NCBI GenBank assembly: GCA_051744605.1
Contig: JBNJDE010000032.1
Location: 1 to 19,941, forward strand
DNA length: 19,941 nucleotides
Reading direction: 5' to 3'
Source: Halanaeroarchaeum sp051744605
GTDB taxonomy: Archaea > Halobacteriota > Halobacteria > Halobacteriales > Halobacteriaceae
Shown here piece by piece: positions 1-6,702 of this stretch; the stretch's first letter is position 1; each line of letters starts with the position of its first letter. Made by a program: the position numbers and the translations under genes. Below the pieces are notes generated by a model, which saw nothing but the letters and a program-made list of their open reading frames with translations, was not told the origin of the DNA and made no database searches.

Positions 1-1752
1 ACGTACCGGGAACGATTCATCTCCGGGAAAGGCCTCGGCGCAGCACTCCTCATGGACGAGACCGAACCGGGCGTGGACCCGCTCTCCCCCGAGAACCCGC
101 TCTTTTTCATGTTCGGGCCGCTGACGGGGTACGCGCCGGGAACCTCCCGGTACGCGGCAGTCACGAAGTCACCGCTGACGGGAACGTACGTCGACTCGTA
201 CTCGGGCGGACACTTCCCCGCGATGACGCGGTACTCCCTCCCGGAGTACCTCGCCATCGTGTTCGAGGGGGCCGCCGACGAACCGGTCTACCTCGAGATC
301 GACGAGGACGGCTCCGCGTCGCTCGAGGACGCGACCGAACTCTGGGGATTGGACACGGAGGAGACCGCTCGCCAGTTCGAGGGCAAGCGCACGAAGACCG
401 CAGCCATCGGACCGGCCGGCGAGAACCAGGTCAAATTCGCGACGATCACGAGCGACGAGGGGACCCACCACGCCGGTCGCGGTGGCGTCGGCGCGGTGAT
501 GGGGTCGAAGAACCTCAAGGCGGTCGTCTCCCACGGCGGTGACCCCTTCGACACCGACGAGATCCGATCGCTCAAGGGCGAACACACCAAACGGTTGGGA
601 ACCAGCGACGACGTCGCCTGGGCGCGCGACGGCGGGACACAACTGGTCCCGGACTGGACCCAGGAGGTCGGCGCACTCCCCGCGCACAACTGGACGAAGG
701 GGACCATCGAGGACATCGACGACCTCAACATCGACGCCTTCGAGCCGGGACACGTCGGCGTCGACTCCTGTTCGGGCTGTCCGGTCGCCTGTGGCCACGT
801 GACCGACTTCTCGGGAACCGAACTCGACGGCGCGTTCCCGGACGCCCACGTCGACTGGGGACCGGAGTACGAGACCATCGGCATGATGGGTGCCAACACG
901 GACATCACCGACGTCACCGGCGTGACCGAACTGGCCCGCACCGCAGACACGCTCGGCATGGACACCATCACCCTCGGCAACGTCATCTCGTGGGCGATGG
1001 AGGCCGCCGAGAAGGGGCTCATCGACTACGACATCGAGTTCGGCGACGCCGAAGCCGCGAAGGAACTCGTCGAGATGGTCGCCAGTCGCGAGGGGATCGG
1101 TGACGCTCTCGCCGAGGGGACCCGTCGCGCGGCCGAGGAACTGGCGGACGGCGCCGACGCCGCCCGCGAGGCCGCCGTCGAGGTCAAGGGCCTGGAACTG
1201 CCGGCCTACGATCCCCGCGCCTCGTTCAGCATGAGTCTCGCCTACGCGACGTCGGACCGGGGCGCCTGCCACCAGCGCGCCTGGCCCATCGGCACCGACG
1301 CCCTCGGTGGCGACCGCGACCCGTTCGGAACGGAGGGACACGCCGACGCCGTCATCGACGACCAGGACGCGAACGCACTGACATACAGCATGGTCGCGTG
1401 TGATTTCACCGGGTACAATTTCGAGTACGCCGCCAACTGGCTGAACGTCCTGGGCTACGACGTCACCGCGGAGGAACTCGAGACCGTCGGCGAGCGGGCG
1501 TGGAACATGACCCGCCTGTTCAACGTCCGCGAGGGCTTCGACCGCGACGACGACAGCCTCCCCGAACGCCTCACCGTCCCGACCGAGGATGCGGGGCCGG
1601 CGACGGGCAAGGCCATCGATCAGGAAACCTTCGAGACGATGCTCGAGGAGTACTACGAGAAACGTGGCTGGACCGACGAGGGCGTCCCCCAGGCGGAGAC
1701 GCTCTCGCGACTCGACCTCGAGGACGTGGCTCCGGCGTCGGTCGCCGACTGA
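1..1752 (+). CDS. aor: Aldehyde:ferredoxin oxidoreductase (tungsten AOR family), 5'-truncated by window edge
   Basis: The reading frame is open from base 1, so the first ATG at 52 is internal and roughly 35-40 N-terminal residues lie outside the window. AOR enzymes oxidise aldehydes to acids with ferredoxin, using a tungsto-bispterin cofactor and one [4Fe-4S] cluster in the cytoplasm. Visible family marks are the opening SGKGLGAALL, PLSPENPLFFMFGPLTG, the cluster ligands in DSCSGCPVAC (window codons 257, 260, 264), a DRGACHQRA segment, and a fourth Cys in VACDFTG (codon 467). The spacing of about 200 residues between third and fourth Cys fits Pyrococcus AOR. The C-terminus is intact. Which aldehyde it uses cannot be read from the sequence; many haloarchaea carry several AOR paralogues. 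The nearby dehydrogenases suggest amino-acid-derived aldehydes (inference). Confidence 0.93.
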   Translation, partial: TYRERFISGKGLGAALLMDETEPGVDPLSPENPLFFMFGPLTGYAPGTSRYAAVTKSPLTGTYVDSYSGGHFPAMTRYSLPEYLAIVFEGAADEPVYLEIDEDGSASLEDATELWGLDTEETARQFEGKRTKTAAIGPAGENQVKFATITSDEGTHHAGRGGVGAVMGSKNLKAVVSHGGDPFDTDEIRSLKGEHTKRLGTSDDVAWARDGGTQLVPDWTQEVGALPAHNWTKGTIEDIDDLNIDAFEPGHVGVDSCSGCPVACGHVTDFSGTELDGAFPDAHVDWGPEYETIGMMGANTDITDVTGVTELARTADTLGMDTITLGNVISWAMEAAEKGLIDYDIEFGDAEAAKELVEMVASREGIGDALAEGTRRAAEELADGADAAREAAVEVKGLELPAYDPRASFSMSLAYATSDRGACHQRAWPIGTDALGGDRDPFGTEGHADAVIDDQDANALTYSMVACDFTGYNFEYAANWLNVLGYDVTAEELETVGERAWNMTRLFNVREGFDRDDDSLPERLTVPTEDAGPATGKAIDQETFETMLEEYYEKRGWTDEGVPQAETLSRLDLEDVAPASVAD

Positions 1753-1813
1753 CGCGGCCGCCCGTCAGCGGACGGCAGACGGAATTGCGTCGTCTCTCCG
1801 GGCAAGGCGTCGA

Positions 1814-1858
1814 AGTATTTTCTGAAATTTGTGCAATTTGTAGAAAGATTTTTCGTAC
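1814..1858 (+). promoter_or_regulatory. AT-rich promoter region
   Basis: A short AT-rich island in otherwise GC-rich DNA, with a direct repeat AATTTGT at 1826 and 1835 and a TATA-like ATTTTT near 1847-1853. It lies upstream of the ALDH remnant and the dehydrogenase pair and is the only obvious promoter candidate for them. The exact box is uncertain. The 9-bp spaced direct repeat could be a regulator site. Confidence 0.45.
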
Positions 1859-1887
1859 GGGCCGCCATTGGTGTGAGCGACACACGC

Positions 1888-2100
1888 ATGCGACAGCGCT
1901 ACATCGACGGGGAATGGGTCGACGCCGACGCCTCGACGGGTTTCGAGGTCGCTTCACCGGTCACCTCCGGAGTCCTCGATGCGGTCCGGGCCACGACGGA
2001 CGCCGACGTAGAAGCGGCGGTCCCAGCCAGGCGACGCAGGAGACGAACTCGAGGCCGTATCCAGGTGAGCGGTGTCACGGTACACGACGAGCACGATTGA
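1888..2100 (+). pseudogene. Decayed N-terminal fragment of an aldehyde dehydrogenase
   Basis: The ORF from ATG 1888 begins MRQRYIDGEWVDAD and continues to TTDADVEAAV, a typical start of an NAD(P)-dependent ALDH (the YIDGEW strand, then the PVTSGVL and ADVEAAV segments). It aligns by eye with residues 18-60 of the ALDH encoded at 3240. After about 45 residues the frame turns into an Arg-rich tail (PARRRRRRTRG) unlike any ALDH or haloarchaeal protein, and it stops at TGA 2098-2100. About 90% of a normal 480-500 residue ALDH is missing. In another frame the same bases read GDELEAVSR before a stop, so a frameshift plus a large deletion is plausible. The stop lies one base before the ATG of the next gene, so this leader could still be translated and coupled to it. 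Confidence 0.6.
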
Positions 2101-2101
2101 T

Positions 2102-3238
2102 ATGAAAGTCACAGCACTCGGTGGATGCGGCGCGATGGGCCGCGCCACCGCATGGGATCTGGCGGAGAATCGCGCGGTCGACGACCTCCTCATCGCGGAC
2201 GCGGACATCGAGTCCGCCGAGGCGTTCGCGGCCGAACTCCCCGGCGACGTCGACACGGCACAGGTCGACGTCACGAACCACGAGGAACTGGTATCGGTGA
2301 TCGAGGACAGCGACGTGGTCGCCAACGCGCTGCCGTACCTCTTCAACACGGACGTCATGGAGGCCTGTCTGGACGCCGACGCCCACTACCTCGACCTCGG
2401 CGGCCTCTATCACGTCACCCAGGATCAACTGGAATACGACGCGGACTTCGACGAGGCCGACCTCGTCGCGGTCCTCGGGATGGGCGCGAGCCCCGGGATG
2501 ACCAACGTCGCAGCGGCGAAGGGCGTCGAGCAACTCGACGAGGTGGACGAGGTCCACATCCGCACCGGCGCGAAGGGCGGCGCCGACGGGTTCGCGTACT
2601 CCGCGAAGACCATCCTCGACGAACTGACGATGGAGCCCATCGTCTACGAGGACGGCGAGATCGAGACGCTGCCGGCGCTCTCCGGGCGCGAGCGCTACGA
2701 GATGCCCGACCCAGTCGGCGAGGTGGAGGGCTTTCACAGCATCCACTCCGAACTCGCGACGATGCCGGACACCTTCGACGGCGTCGACACGGTCGACTTC
2801 CGGGTCGCCTTCGCCCCGTCGCTGGTCAACATCGGCGAGGTACTCATCAACCAGGGCCTCACGAGCGAGGAGGAGGTCGAGTTCGCGGGTGCGACGTTCA
2901 GCCCGCGGGAGTTCATCGACTGGTACTTCGACCAGCAGCCGGCGCCGGACGCCGTCGAGGAGTGGAAGTCCTTCCGTATCGACGTCGAGGGCACGAACGA
3001 CGGCGAACCCGCCCACTATCGGTACACCGTGGTCGTCGAGTCCCGCCTCGACGACTGGGGGCTCAAGGCGACGGCCGTCTGGACGGGCGTCCCGATGGCG
3101 GTTGGTGCGCAGTTGCTCGGGCAGGGCGAGGCGCTGACGACCGGCGCGAAGGCTCCGGAGGAGCTCTTCGACCCCGGACAGTTCATGGACGAACTGGCCG
3201 ACCGAGACATCCATATCGACGAGGAGCGCATCGAGTGA
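2102..3238 (+). CDS. Saccharopine dehydrogenase family protein, lysine 6-dehydrogenase-like
   Basis: A 378-residue cytoplasmic oxidoreductase with an N-terminal Rossmann fold: MKVTALGGCGAMG carries GxGxxG at residues 8-13, followed by the family signatures VVANALPYLFN, YLDLGG and GMGASPGMTN. The fold and the C-terminal half (a segment near TAVWTGVPMAVGAQLLGQG, ending FMDELADRDIHIDEE) resemble lysine 6-dehydrogenase, which oxidatively deaminates the lysine side chain to an aldehyde. Other members act on saccharopine or carboxynorspermidine, so the substrate is not proven. I place the start at ATG 2102 rather than the in-frame ATG at 2072, because the Rossmann strand begins directly after it. 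The stop TGA is followed after one base by the ATG of the aldehyde dehydrogenase, so the two are surely co-transcribed, and the product aldehyde may pass to that enzyme (inference). Confidence 0.85.
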   Translation: MKVTALGGCGAMGRATAWDLAENRAVDDLLIADADIESAEAFAAELPGDVDTAQVDVTNHEELVSVIEDSDVVANALPYLFNTDVMEACLDADAHYLDLGGLYHVTQDQLEYDADFDEADLVAVLGMGASPGMTNVAAAKGVEQLDEVDEVHIRTGAKGGADGFAYSAKTILDELTMEPIVYEDGEIETLPALSGRERYEMPDPVGEVEGFHSIHSELATMPDTFDGVDTVDFRVAFAPSLVNIGEVLINQGLTSEEEVEFAGATFSPREFIDWYFDQQPAPDAVEEWKSFRIDVEGTNDGEPAHYRYTVVVESRLDDWGLKATAVWTGVPMAVGAQLLGQGEALTTGAKAPEELFDPGQFMDELADRDIHIDEERIE

Positions 3239-3239
3239 G

Positions 3240-4733
3240 ATGACACGAGATATCGACGCCCTCGCCCAGGTCGAGGACGGTCGGCCGCGAAACTACGTGA
3301 ATGGCGACTGGAGTGCCATCGACGGCGATCCCGGCCAGGACGTCGTCGACCCGGCGACGGGAGAGACCATCGCCCGGACGCCGTTCGCGACCGAAGCCGC
3401 GGTCGACGAAGCGGTCCAGACGGCCCGTGCGGCCTTCGAGGATTGGCGGGCGACCCCCGTCGAGGAGCGCATCCAGCCGTTGTTCGAGTTCAAGGCACTG
3501 CTGGAGGACCACCAGGAGAGCCTCGCGGAGACGCTGGTCCGGGAACACGGTAAGACGAGAAAAGAGGCCGCAGGCGAGCTTCGACGGGGTATCGAGAACG
3601 TCGAGCGAGCCATCGGCATCCCCTCGGCGATGCAGGCCGGCCACCTCCAGAACGCCGCTCCCGGCATCGACGAGACGGCCGTACGAAAGCCCCTCGGCGT
3701 GTTCGCGGCGGTCACGCCGTTCAACTTCCCAGGCATGATCCCGCTGTGGTTCCTCCCGTACGCGGTCGCGACCGGGAACACCTTCGTCCTCAAGCCGAGC
3801 GAACGCACCCCGCTCACGGCGGGCCGGTTGTTCGACCTCCTGGACCAGTCCGGCTTCCCCGACGGCGTTGTCAATCTCGTCAACGGCGGGCCGGACACGG
3901 TGAACGCCGTCCTCGCCAACGACGACGTCGAGGGCGTCTCGTTCGTGGGGTCGACGCCCGTCGCGAAGCACGTCTACGAGACGGCGGCCAAACATGGCAA
4001 GCGCGTCCAGGCGCAGGGCGGCGCGAAGAACCACGTGGTCGTCGCCGAGTCGGCCGACCTCGAGTTCGCCGCCGAGCAGACCGTCGGCTCGGCCTTCGCC
4101 AACTCAGGGCAGCGCTGTCTCGCGAACCCGACGGCGGTCGTGACCGACGCCGTCTACGACGAGTTCGTCGACCTGGTCCTCGAGGAGACCGAATCCATCG
4201 AGGTCGGTCCCGGACTCGAAGAGGGAACTGAGATGGGACCGCTCATCACGACCGAGCATCAGGCGACCGTCGAGGACTACATCGAGACCGGCATCGACGA
4301 GGGTGCCGACCTCCTTCTCGATGGCCGCGAGTGGACGTTCCCCGACCAACCCGAAGGGGGCCACTACCTCGGCCCGAGCGTCTTCGCTGACGTCACTCCC
4401 GAGATGACCATCGCGCGCGAGGAGATATTCGGGCCCGTCCTCTCGTTGATCCGCGTGGACGACCTCGACGAGGCGTACGACGTCGTGAACCGGAGCGAGT
4501 TCGGCAACGCGGCGAGTCTCTTCACCGACCGGGGCGCGGACGCGAAGCGGTTCCGCCACGAGGTCGAGGCTGGCAACCTCGGCGTGAACATCGGGACGGC
4601 CGCGCCGATGGCCTTCTTCCACTTCGGTGGCTGGAACGACTCCTTCTTCGGCGACCTCCACGCCCAGGACGAGGACGTCATCCGCTTTTACACCGACGAG
4701 GCGGTCTACATCGAACGCTGGCCGGACGCCTGA
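3240..4733 (+). CDS. mmsA: CoA-acylating methylmalonate-semialdehyde dehydrogenase-type ALDH
   Basis: A 497-residue ALDH-superfamily protein of full length. Signatures of the methylmalonate-semialdehyde dehydrogenase branch are NYVNGDW near residue 20, VTPFNFPGMIPLW, NTFVLKPSERTP, VQAQGGAKNHVVV, the catalytic Cys293 in NSGQRCLA, EEIFGPVLSL, and the C-terminal FGGWNDSFFGDLHA. The glutamate general base present before GG in ordinary ALDHs is replaced (AQGG), as is usual in the CoA-dependent branch. The family reaction is semialdehyde + CoA + NAD+ to acyl-CoA, in valine, beta-alanine or inositol breakdown. Here the gene starts one base after a lysine-6-dehydrogenase-like gene, so another semialdehyde may be the real substrate (inference). 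The symbol reflects the family, not a proven function. Confidence 0.88.
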   Translation: MTRDIDALAQVEDGRPRNYVNGDWSAIDGDPGQDVVDPATGETIARTPFATEAAVDEAVQTARAAFEDWRATPVEERIQPLFEFKALLEDHQESLAETLVREHGKTRKEAAGELRRGIENVERAIGIPSAMQAGHLQNAAPGIDETAVRKPLGVFAAVTPFNFPGMIPLWFLPYAVATGNTFVLKPSERTPLTAGRLFDLLDQSGFPDGVVNLVNGGPDTVNAVLANDDVEGVSFVGSTPVAKHVYETAAKHGKRVQAQGGAKNHVVVAESADLEFAAEQTVGSAFANSGQRCLANPTAVVTDAVYDEFVDLVLEETESIEVGPGLEEGTEMGPLITTEHQATVEDYIETGIDEGADLLLDGREWTFPDQPEGGHYLGPSVFADVTPEMTIAREEIFGPVLSLIRVDDLDEAYDVVNRSEFGNAASLFTDRGADAKRFRHEVEAGNLGVNIGTAAPMAFFHFGGWNDSFFGDLHAQDEDVIRFYTDEAVYIERWPDA

Positions 4734-4751
4734 ATCCGGCCGGCGGACCGC

Positions 4752-4782
4752 GGGCTATCGGGGTGGGGTTGGAACACGGGGG
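4752..4782 (+). other. Putative G-quadruplex motif after mmsA
   Basis: Four G runs (GGG, GGGG, GGGG, GGGGG) are separated by loops of 5, 1 and 9 bases, starting 19 bases after the mmsA stop codon. In RNA this could fold at the 3' end of the transcript. GC-rich genomes make such motifs by chance, so support is only by pattern. Confidence 0.35.
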
Positions 4783-4990
4783 AGCGTCGGTGCCGTGGGC
4801 GGAGAGCAGCGATGTGCGAGGGAGTGGTCCAGGAGCGCAACTGTGGCGAGCAGGTGGCGCGGGAGAGCCGGTGCGGTGGAGGTTCGAGTCGGTGATGGAC
4901 GTCGCGAGACGGTGCGCCACACTCCGGCCGTGTTCGTCCCGCGCAGGTGACTACGTGATACCGATGGGTGGCCCGATTTCGGTATTTCAA

Positions 4991-5096
4991 CCCTTGCCCG
5001 GACGGGGTCTCGGGTGGACCCCTCGACCCTGACCCGGACGGGGCATCGGGTGGACAGTACGACCCCACCCGGACAGGGCATCGCGGTGGACATTCG
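4991..5096. repeat. Three degenerate 36-bp tandem repeats
   Basis: Unit 1 is 4991-5026, unit 2 is 5027-5062 and unit 3 about 5063-5096. Units 1 and 2 match at 28 of 36 positions by hand count. The shared core is CCCGGACGGGG, then TCGGGTGGAC; unit 3 has small indels. Units abut with no spacers, so this is not a CRISPR array. The same GGGTGGAC word appears once more at 5278, just before the TATA-like box near leuA. The function is unknown. Confidence 0.7.
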
Positions 5097-5172
5097 TCCG
5101 CGCGCTAGCGCACTGCCGGGAGATTTTCTTGAGATCGTGGAGAAATCCGCGGATGGCGGGTCGCATGTCACC

Positions 5173-5202
5173 ATGTTACATATAATTCCTAATATCTCCT
5201 AG
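5173..5202 (+). promoter_or_regulatory. AT-rich promoter island, or a 9-codon Leu/Ile leader ORF
   Basis: The island TTACATATAATTCC is the most AT-rich stretch before leuA and resembles a haloarchaeal TATA region, giving a transcript start near 5209 and a leader of about 100 nt. The same bases also read ATG TTA CAT ATA ATT CCT AAT ATC TCC TAG, encoding MLHIIPNIS, which is rich in Leu/Ile and in codons that are rare in this GC-rich DNA (TTA, ATA). The promoter reading is the more conservative one. Confidence 0.4.
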
Positions 5203-5212
5203 TAGCCGACGC

Positions 5213-5243
5213 CGGCTGGCGGTTTTGGCCATTCGGCCAGCCG
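5213..5243 (+). promoter_or_regulatory. Stem-loop in leuA upstream region
   Basis: CGGCTGGC (5213-5220) and GCCAGCCG (5236-5243) form a perfect 8-bp inverted repeat around a 15-base loop that itself contains GGCC twice. It would lie near the 5' end of a transcript started from the AT-rich island at about 5180. It may be an mRNA hairpin or a protein operator. No U-run follows, so it is not a classical terminator. Confidence 0.5.
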
Positions 5244-5288
5244 TCCCGGGTTTCGGCGTGCTGGCAAGAACGCTGTAGGGTGGACACG

Positions 5289-5302
5289 TTTATATAGGAG
5301 GG
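5289..5302 (+). promoter_or_regulatory. TATA-like box overlapping a Shine-Dalgarno site upstream of leuA
   Basis: TTTATATA (5289-5296) runs directly into AGGAGGG (5296-5302). The second is a near-perfect Shine-Dalgarno sequence ending about six bases before TTG 5308, and it decides the leuA start. The first, if used as a promoter, would begin transcripts near 5319, downstream of that start, and instead expose the out-of-frame ATG at 5322. Confidence 0.55.
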
Positions 5303-5307
5303 CACGT

Positions 5308-6549
5308 TTGGGACTGGTACGATGTCGCAAGACGACATGCCCGGGGCAACCACGGGCGATCGAGTTCTTCCAGGGCACGTTAGCCCAGCGTAGCGAGTTC
5401 GAAACGGTCCGGATTTTCGATACGACACTACGTGACGGCGAACAGACGCCGCGGACGTCATTCGATTACGACGACAAGCGCGAGATAGCGGCTGTGCTGG
5501 ACGAGATGGGGACCCACGTCATCGAGGCGGGGTTCCCGGCCAACGGGGACGCCGAGTTCGAGGCCATCCAGGACATCGCCGCGGCGACCGAGAACACGGT
5601 CGCGGGACTGGCACGCGTTGTCGAGTCCGACGTCGAGGCGGCACTCGACGCCGGCGTCGACATGGTGCACGTGTTCGCGAGCACCAGCGACGTCCAGATA
5701 GAGGACTCCATGCACGCCACCCGCGAACAGGTGATGGACCGGTCCATCGCGGCGGTCGAACAGGTAGTCGACGCTGGCGTGGAGGTGATGTTCTCGCCGA
5801 TGGACGCCACGCGGACCGACCGCGACTATCTCGCGGCGGTCGTCGAGGCGGTCGACGAGGCGGGGACCGACTGGATCAACATCCCCGACACCACGGGCGT
5901 CGCCAGCCCGTCGCGGTTCGCCGACCTGGTGGCCTTCGTCGACGAGCACGCCGACGCTCGCATCGACGTCCACACCCACGACGACTTCGGCATGGCGACG
6001 GCCAACGCCGTCGCAGGCGTCGAAGCCGGTGCGGACCAGGTCCAGGTCTCGGTGAACGGCATCGGCGAACGGGCGGGCAACGCGGCCTACGAGGAGGTCG
6101 TGATGGCCGCCGAGAGCGTCTACGGTGCCGACACCGGCATCGATACGACACGGATCATGGAGCTCTCCGGGATCGTCTCGGCGAAGAGCGACGTCCCGGT
6201 CCCGGTCAACAAGCCGGTCGTCGGCGACAACGCCTTCGCCCACGAGAGCGGTATCCACGCCGCCGGAGTCATCGAGAACGCGGATACTTTCGAGCCGGGC
6301 GTCATGACCCCCGAGATGGTGGGGGCGGAACGAAGCGTGGTCCTTGGCAAGCACACCGGGACCCACGCCGTCCGCCAGCACCTGGAGGAGGCCGGCTACG
6401 ATCCGACCGACGCGGAGGTACGGGAGGTAACCCGCGAGGTCAAAGACTACGCCGCCGAGAAGCAGCGCGTCACCGCACGGGATCTCCACCGATTCGCCGC
6501 CGACGTCGGCGTCGAGAAGGGAACGGAGACCAAAGAGGTCCGCGCCTGA
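5308..6549 (+). CDS. leuA: 2-isopropylmalate synthase family protein (leuA/cimA type)
   Basis: The enzyme condenses acetyl-CoA with a 2-oxo acid: 2-oxoisovalerate for leucine, or pyruvate if it is a citramalate synthase. The TIM-barrel signatures are FDTTLRDGEQTP (residues 37-48, Arg42/Asp43), HTHDDFGMATAN with metal ligands His222/His224, VNGIGERAGNA, and HESGIHAAGV in the linker. At 413 residues it lacks the usual C-terminal LeuA regulatory domain that binds leucine, so allosteric feedback is probably absent. The start is unusual. The only in-frame start before the barrel is TTG 5308, which has AGGAGGG at good spacing. ATG 5322 is in another frame and stops after 23 codons. The stop TGA at 6547-6549 precedes the ilvB leader. 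The position next to ilv and leu genes favours leucine synthesis over citramalate or homocitrate, but substrate choice is not provable here. Confidence 0.85.
   Translation: MGLVRCRKTTCPGQPRAIEFFQGTLAQRSEFETVRIFDTTLRDGEQTPRTSFDYDDKREIAAVLDEMGTHVIEAGFPANGDAEFEAIQDIAAATENTVAGLARVVESDVEAALDAGVDMVHVFASTSDVQIEDSMHATREQVMDRSIAAVEQVVDAGVEVMFSPMDATRTDRDYLAAVVEAVDEAGTDWINIPDTTGVASPSRFADLVAFVDEHADARIDVHTHDDFGMATANAVAGVEAGADQVQVSVNGIGERAGNAAYEEVVMAAESVYGADTGIDTTRIMELSGIVSAKSDVPVPVNKPVVGDNAFAHESGIHAAGVIENADTFEPGVMTPEMVGAERSVVLGKHTGTHAVRQHLEEAGYDPTDAEVREVTREVKDYAAEKQRVTARDLHRFAADVGVEKGTETKEVRA
5322..5393 (+). other. Out-of-frame leaderless uORF candidate overlapping leuA
   Basis: ATG 5322 lies about 26-30 bases after TTTATATA, the normal distance for a leaderless haloarchaeal start. 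It encodes 23 residues beginning MSQDDMPGATTGD and ends at TAG 5391-5393, inside leuA but in a different frame. It is either a genuine small regulatory ORF, a trace of a natural or sequencing frameshift at the leuA 5' end, or chance. Confidence 0.35.
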
Positions 6550-6583
6550 TGGCGGCCACCGGGAGGAGGTGTCTGACCGCAAC

Positions 6584-6591
6584 GGTTAAGC
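6584..6591 (+). promoter_or_regulatory. ilvB: TATA-like box of the ilvB leader transcript
   Basis: GGTTAAGC lies after the leuA stop. Its centre is about 31 bases before ATG 6619, predicting a transcript start near 6614 and a leader of about five bases. It is a weaker match to the haloarchaeal consensus than some other boxes here. Read-through from leuA is also possible. Confidence 0.5.
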
Positions 6592-6618
6592 GTCAGCGCG
6601 AGTCAGACCAGACATACG

Positions 6619-6702
6619 ATGCAGACTACCACCGTCCGCACGGGTTCGCGGCTCCCGAGCGGTGCGGCCGTCGGCATTCGCGCGATTATTGTAGGGGTCT
6701 AA
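6619..6702 (+). CDS. Putative branched-chain amino acid leader peptide of the ilv-leu operon
   Basis: A 27-codon ORF in the leuA-ilvB gap begins MQTTTVRTGSRLPSG and ends VGIRAIIVGV before TAA. Eight of 27 residues are Val, Leu or Ile, and six of the last ten. All three Ile codons are ATT and one Val codon is GTA, codons that the flanking genes use sparingly compared with ATC, GTC and GTG. It starts a few bases after the predicted transcript start and its stop codon lies in the loop of a hairpin. The form recalls E. coli ilvB and ilvG leader peptides, which sense charged tRNA by ribosome stalling. It is too short for most gene finders. A chance ORF cannot be excluded without conservation data. 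Confidence 0.5.
   Translation: MQTTTVRTGSRLPSGAAVGIRAIIVGV

Larger units (their letters stand above)
4734..5307. other. 574-bp intergenic region without a supported gene
   Basis: No convincing protein or tRNA lies here. The first 200 bases are strongly G-rich on the + strand; ORFs on either strand are Arg/Ser/Pro-rich, as expected from out-of-frame GC-rich DNA. The region holds a G-quadruplex-like motif, three 36-bp repeats, an AT-rich promoter island, a stem-loop and the leuA ribosome binding site, listed separately. Confidence 0.6.

Noticed and set aside
169..1341. 390-codon minus-strand frame
   Set aside because: It is a shadow of the aldehyde:ferredoxin oxidoreductase gene, with biased Arg/Val/Gly composition and no motif.
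1500..2105. 201-codon plus-strand ORF bridging aor and the next gene
   Set aside because: It is out of frame with AOR in its first half and Arg-rich throughout. The ALDH-like text is in another frame.
4880..4900. tRNA T-arm-like GGTTCGAGTC
   Set aside because: No matching acceptor stem, anticodon arm or CCA-side pairing can be found around it.
4991..5096. CRISPR array
   Set aside because: The three units abut directly without spacers and are degenerate.
4755..5174. 139-codon minus-strand ORF in the intergenic region
   Set aside because: Its Arg/Ser/Pro/Thr-rich composition lacks acidic residues, and it has no motif; it is typical of out-of-frame GC-rich sequence.
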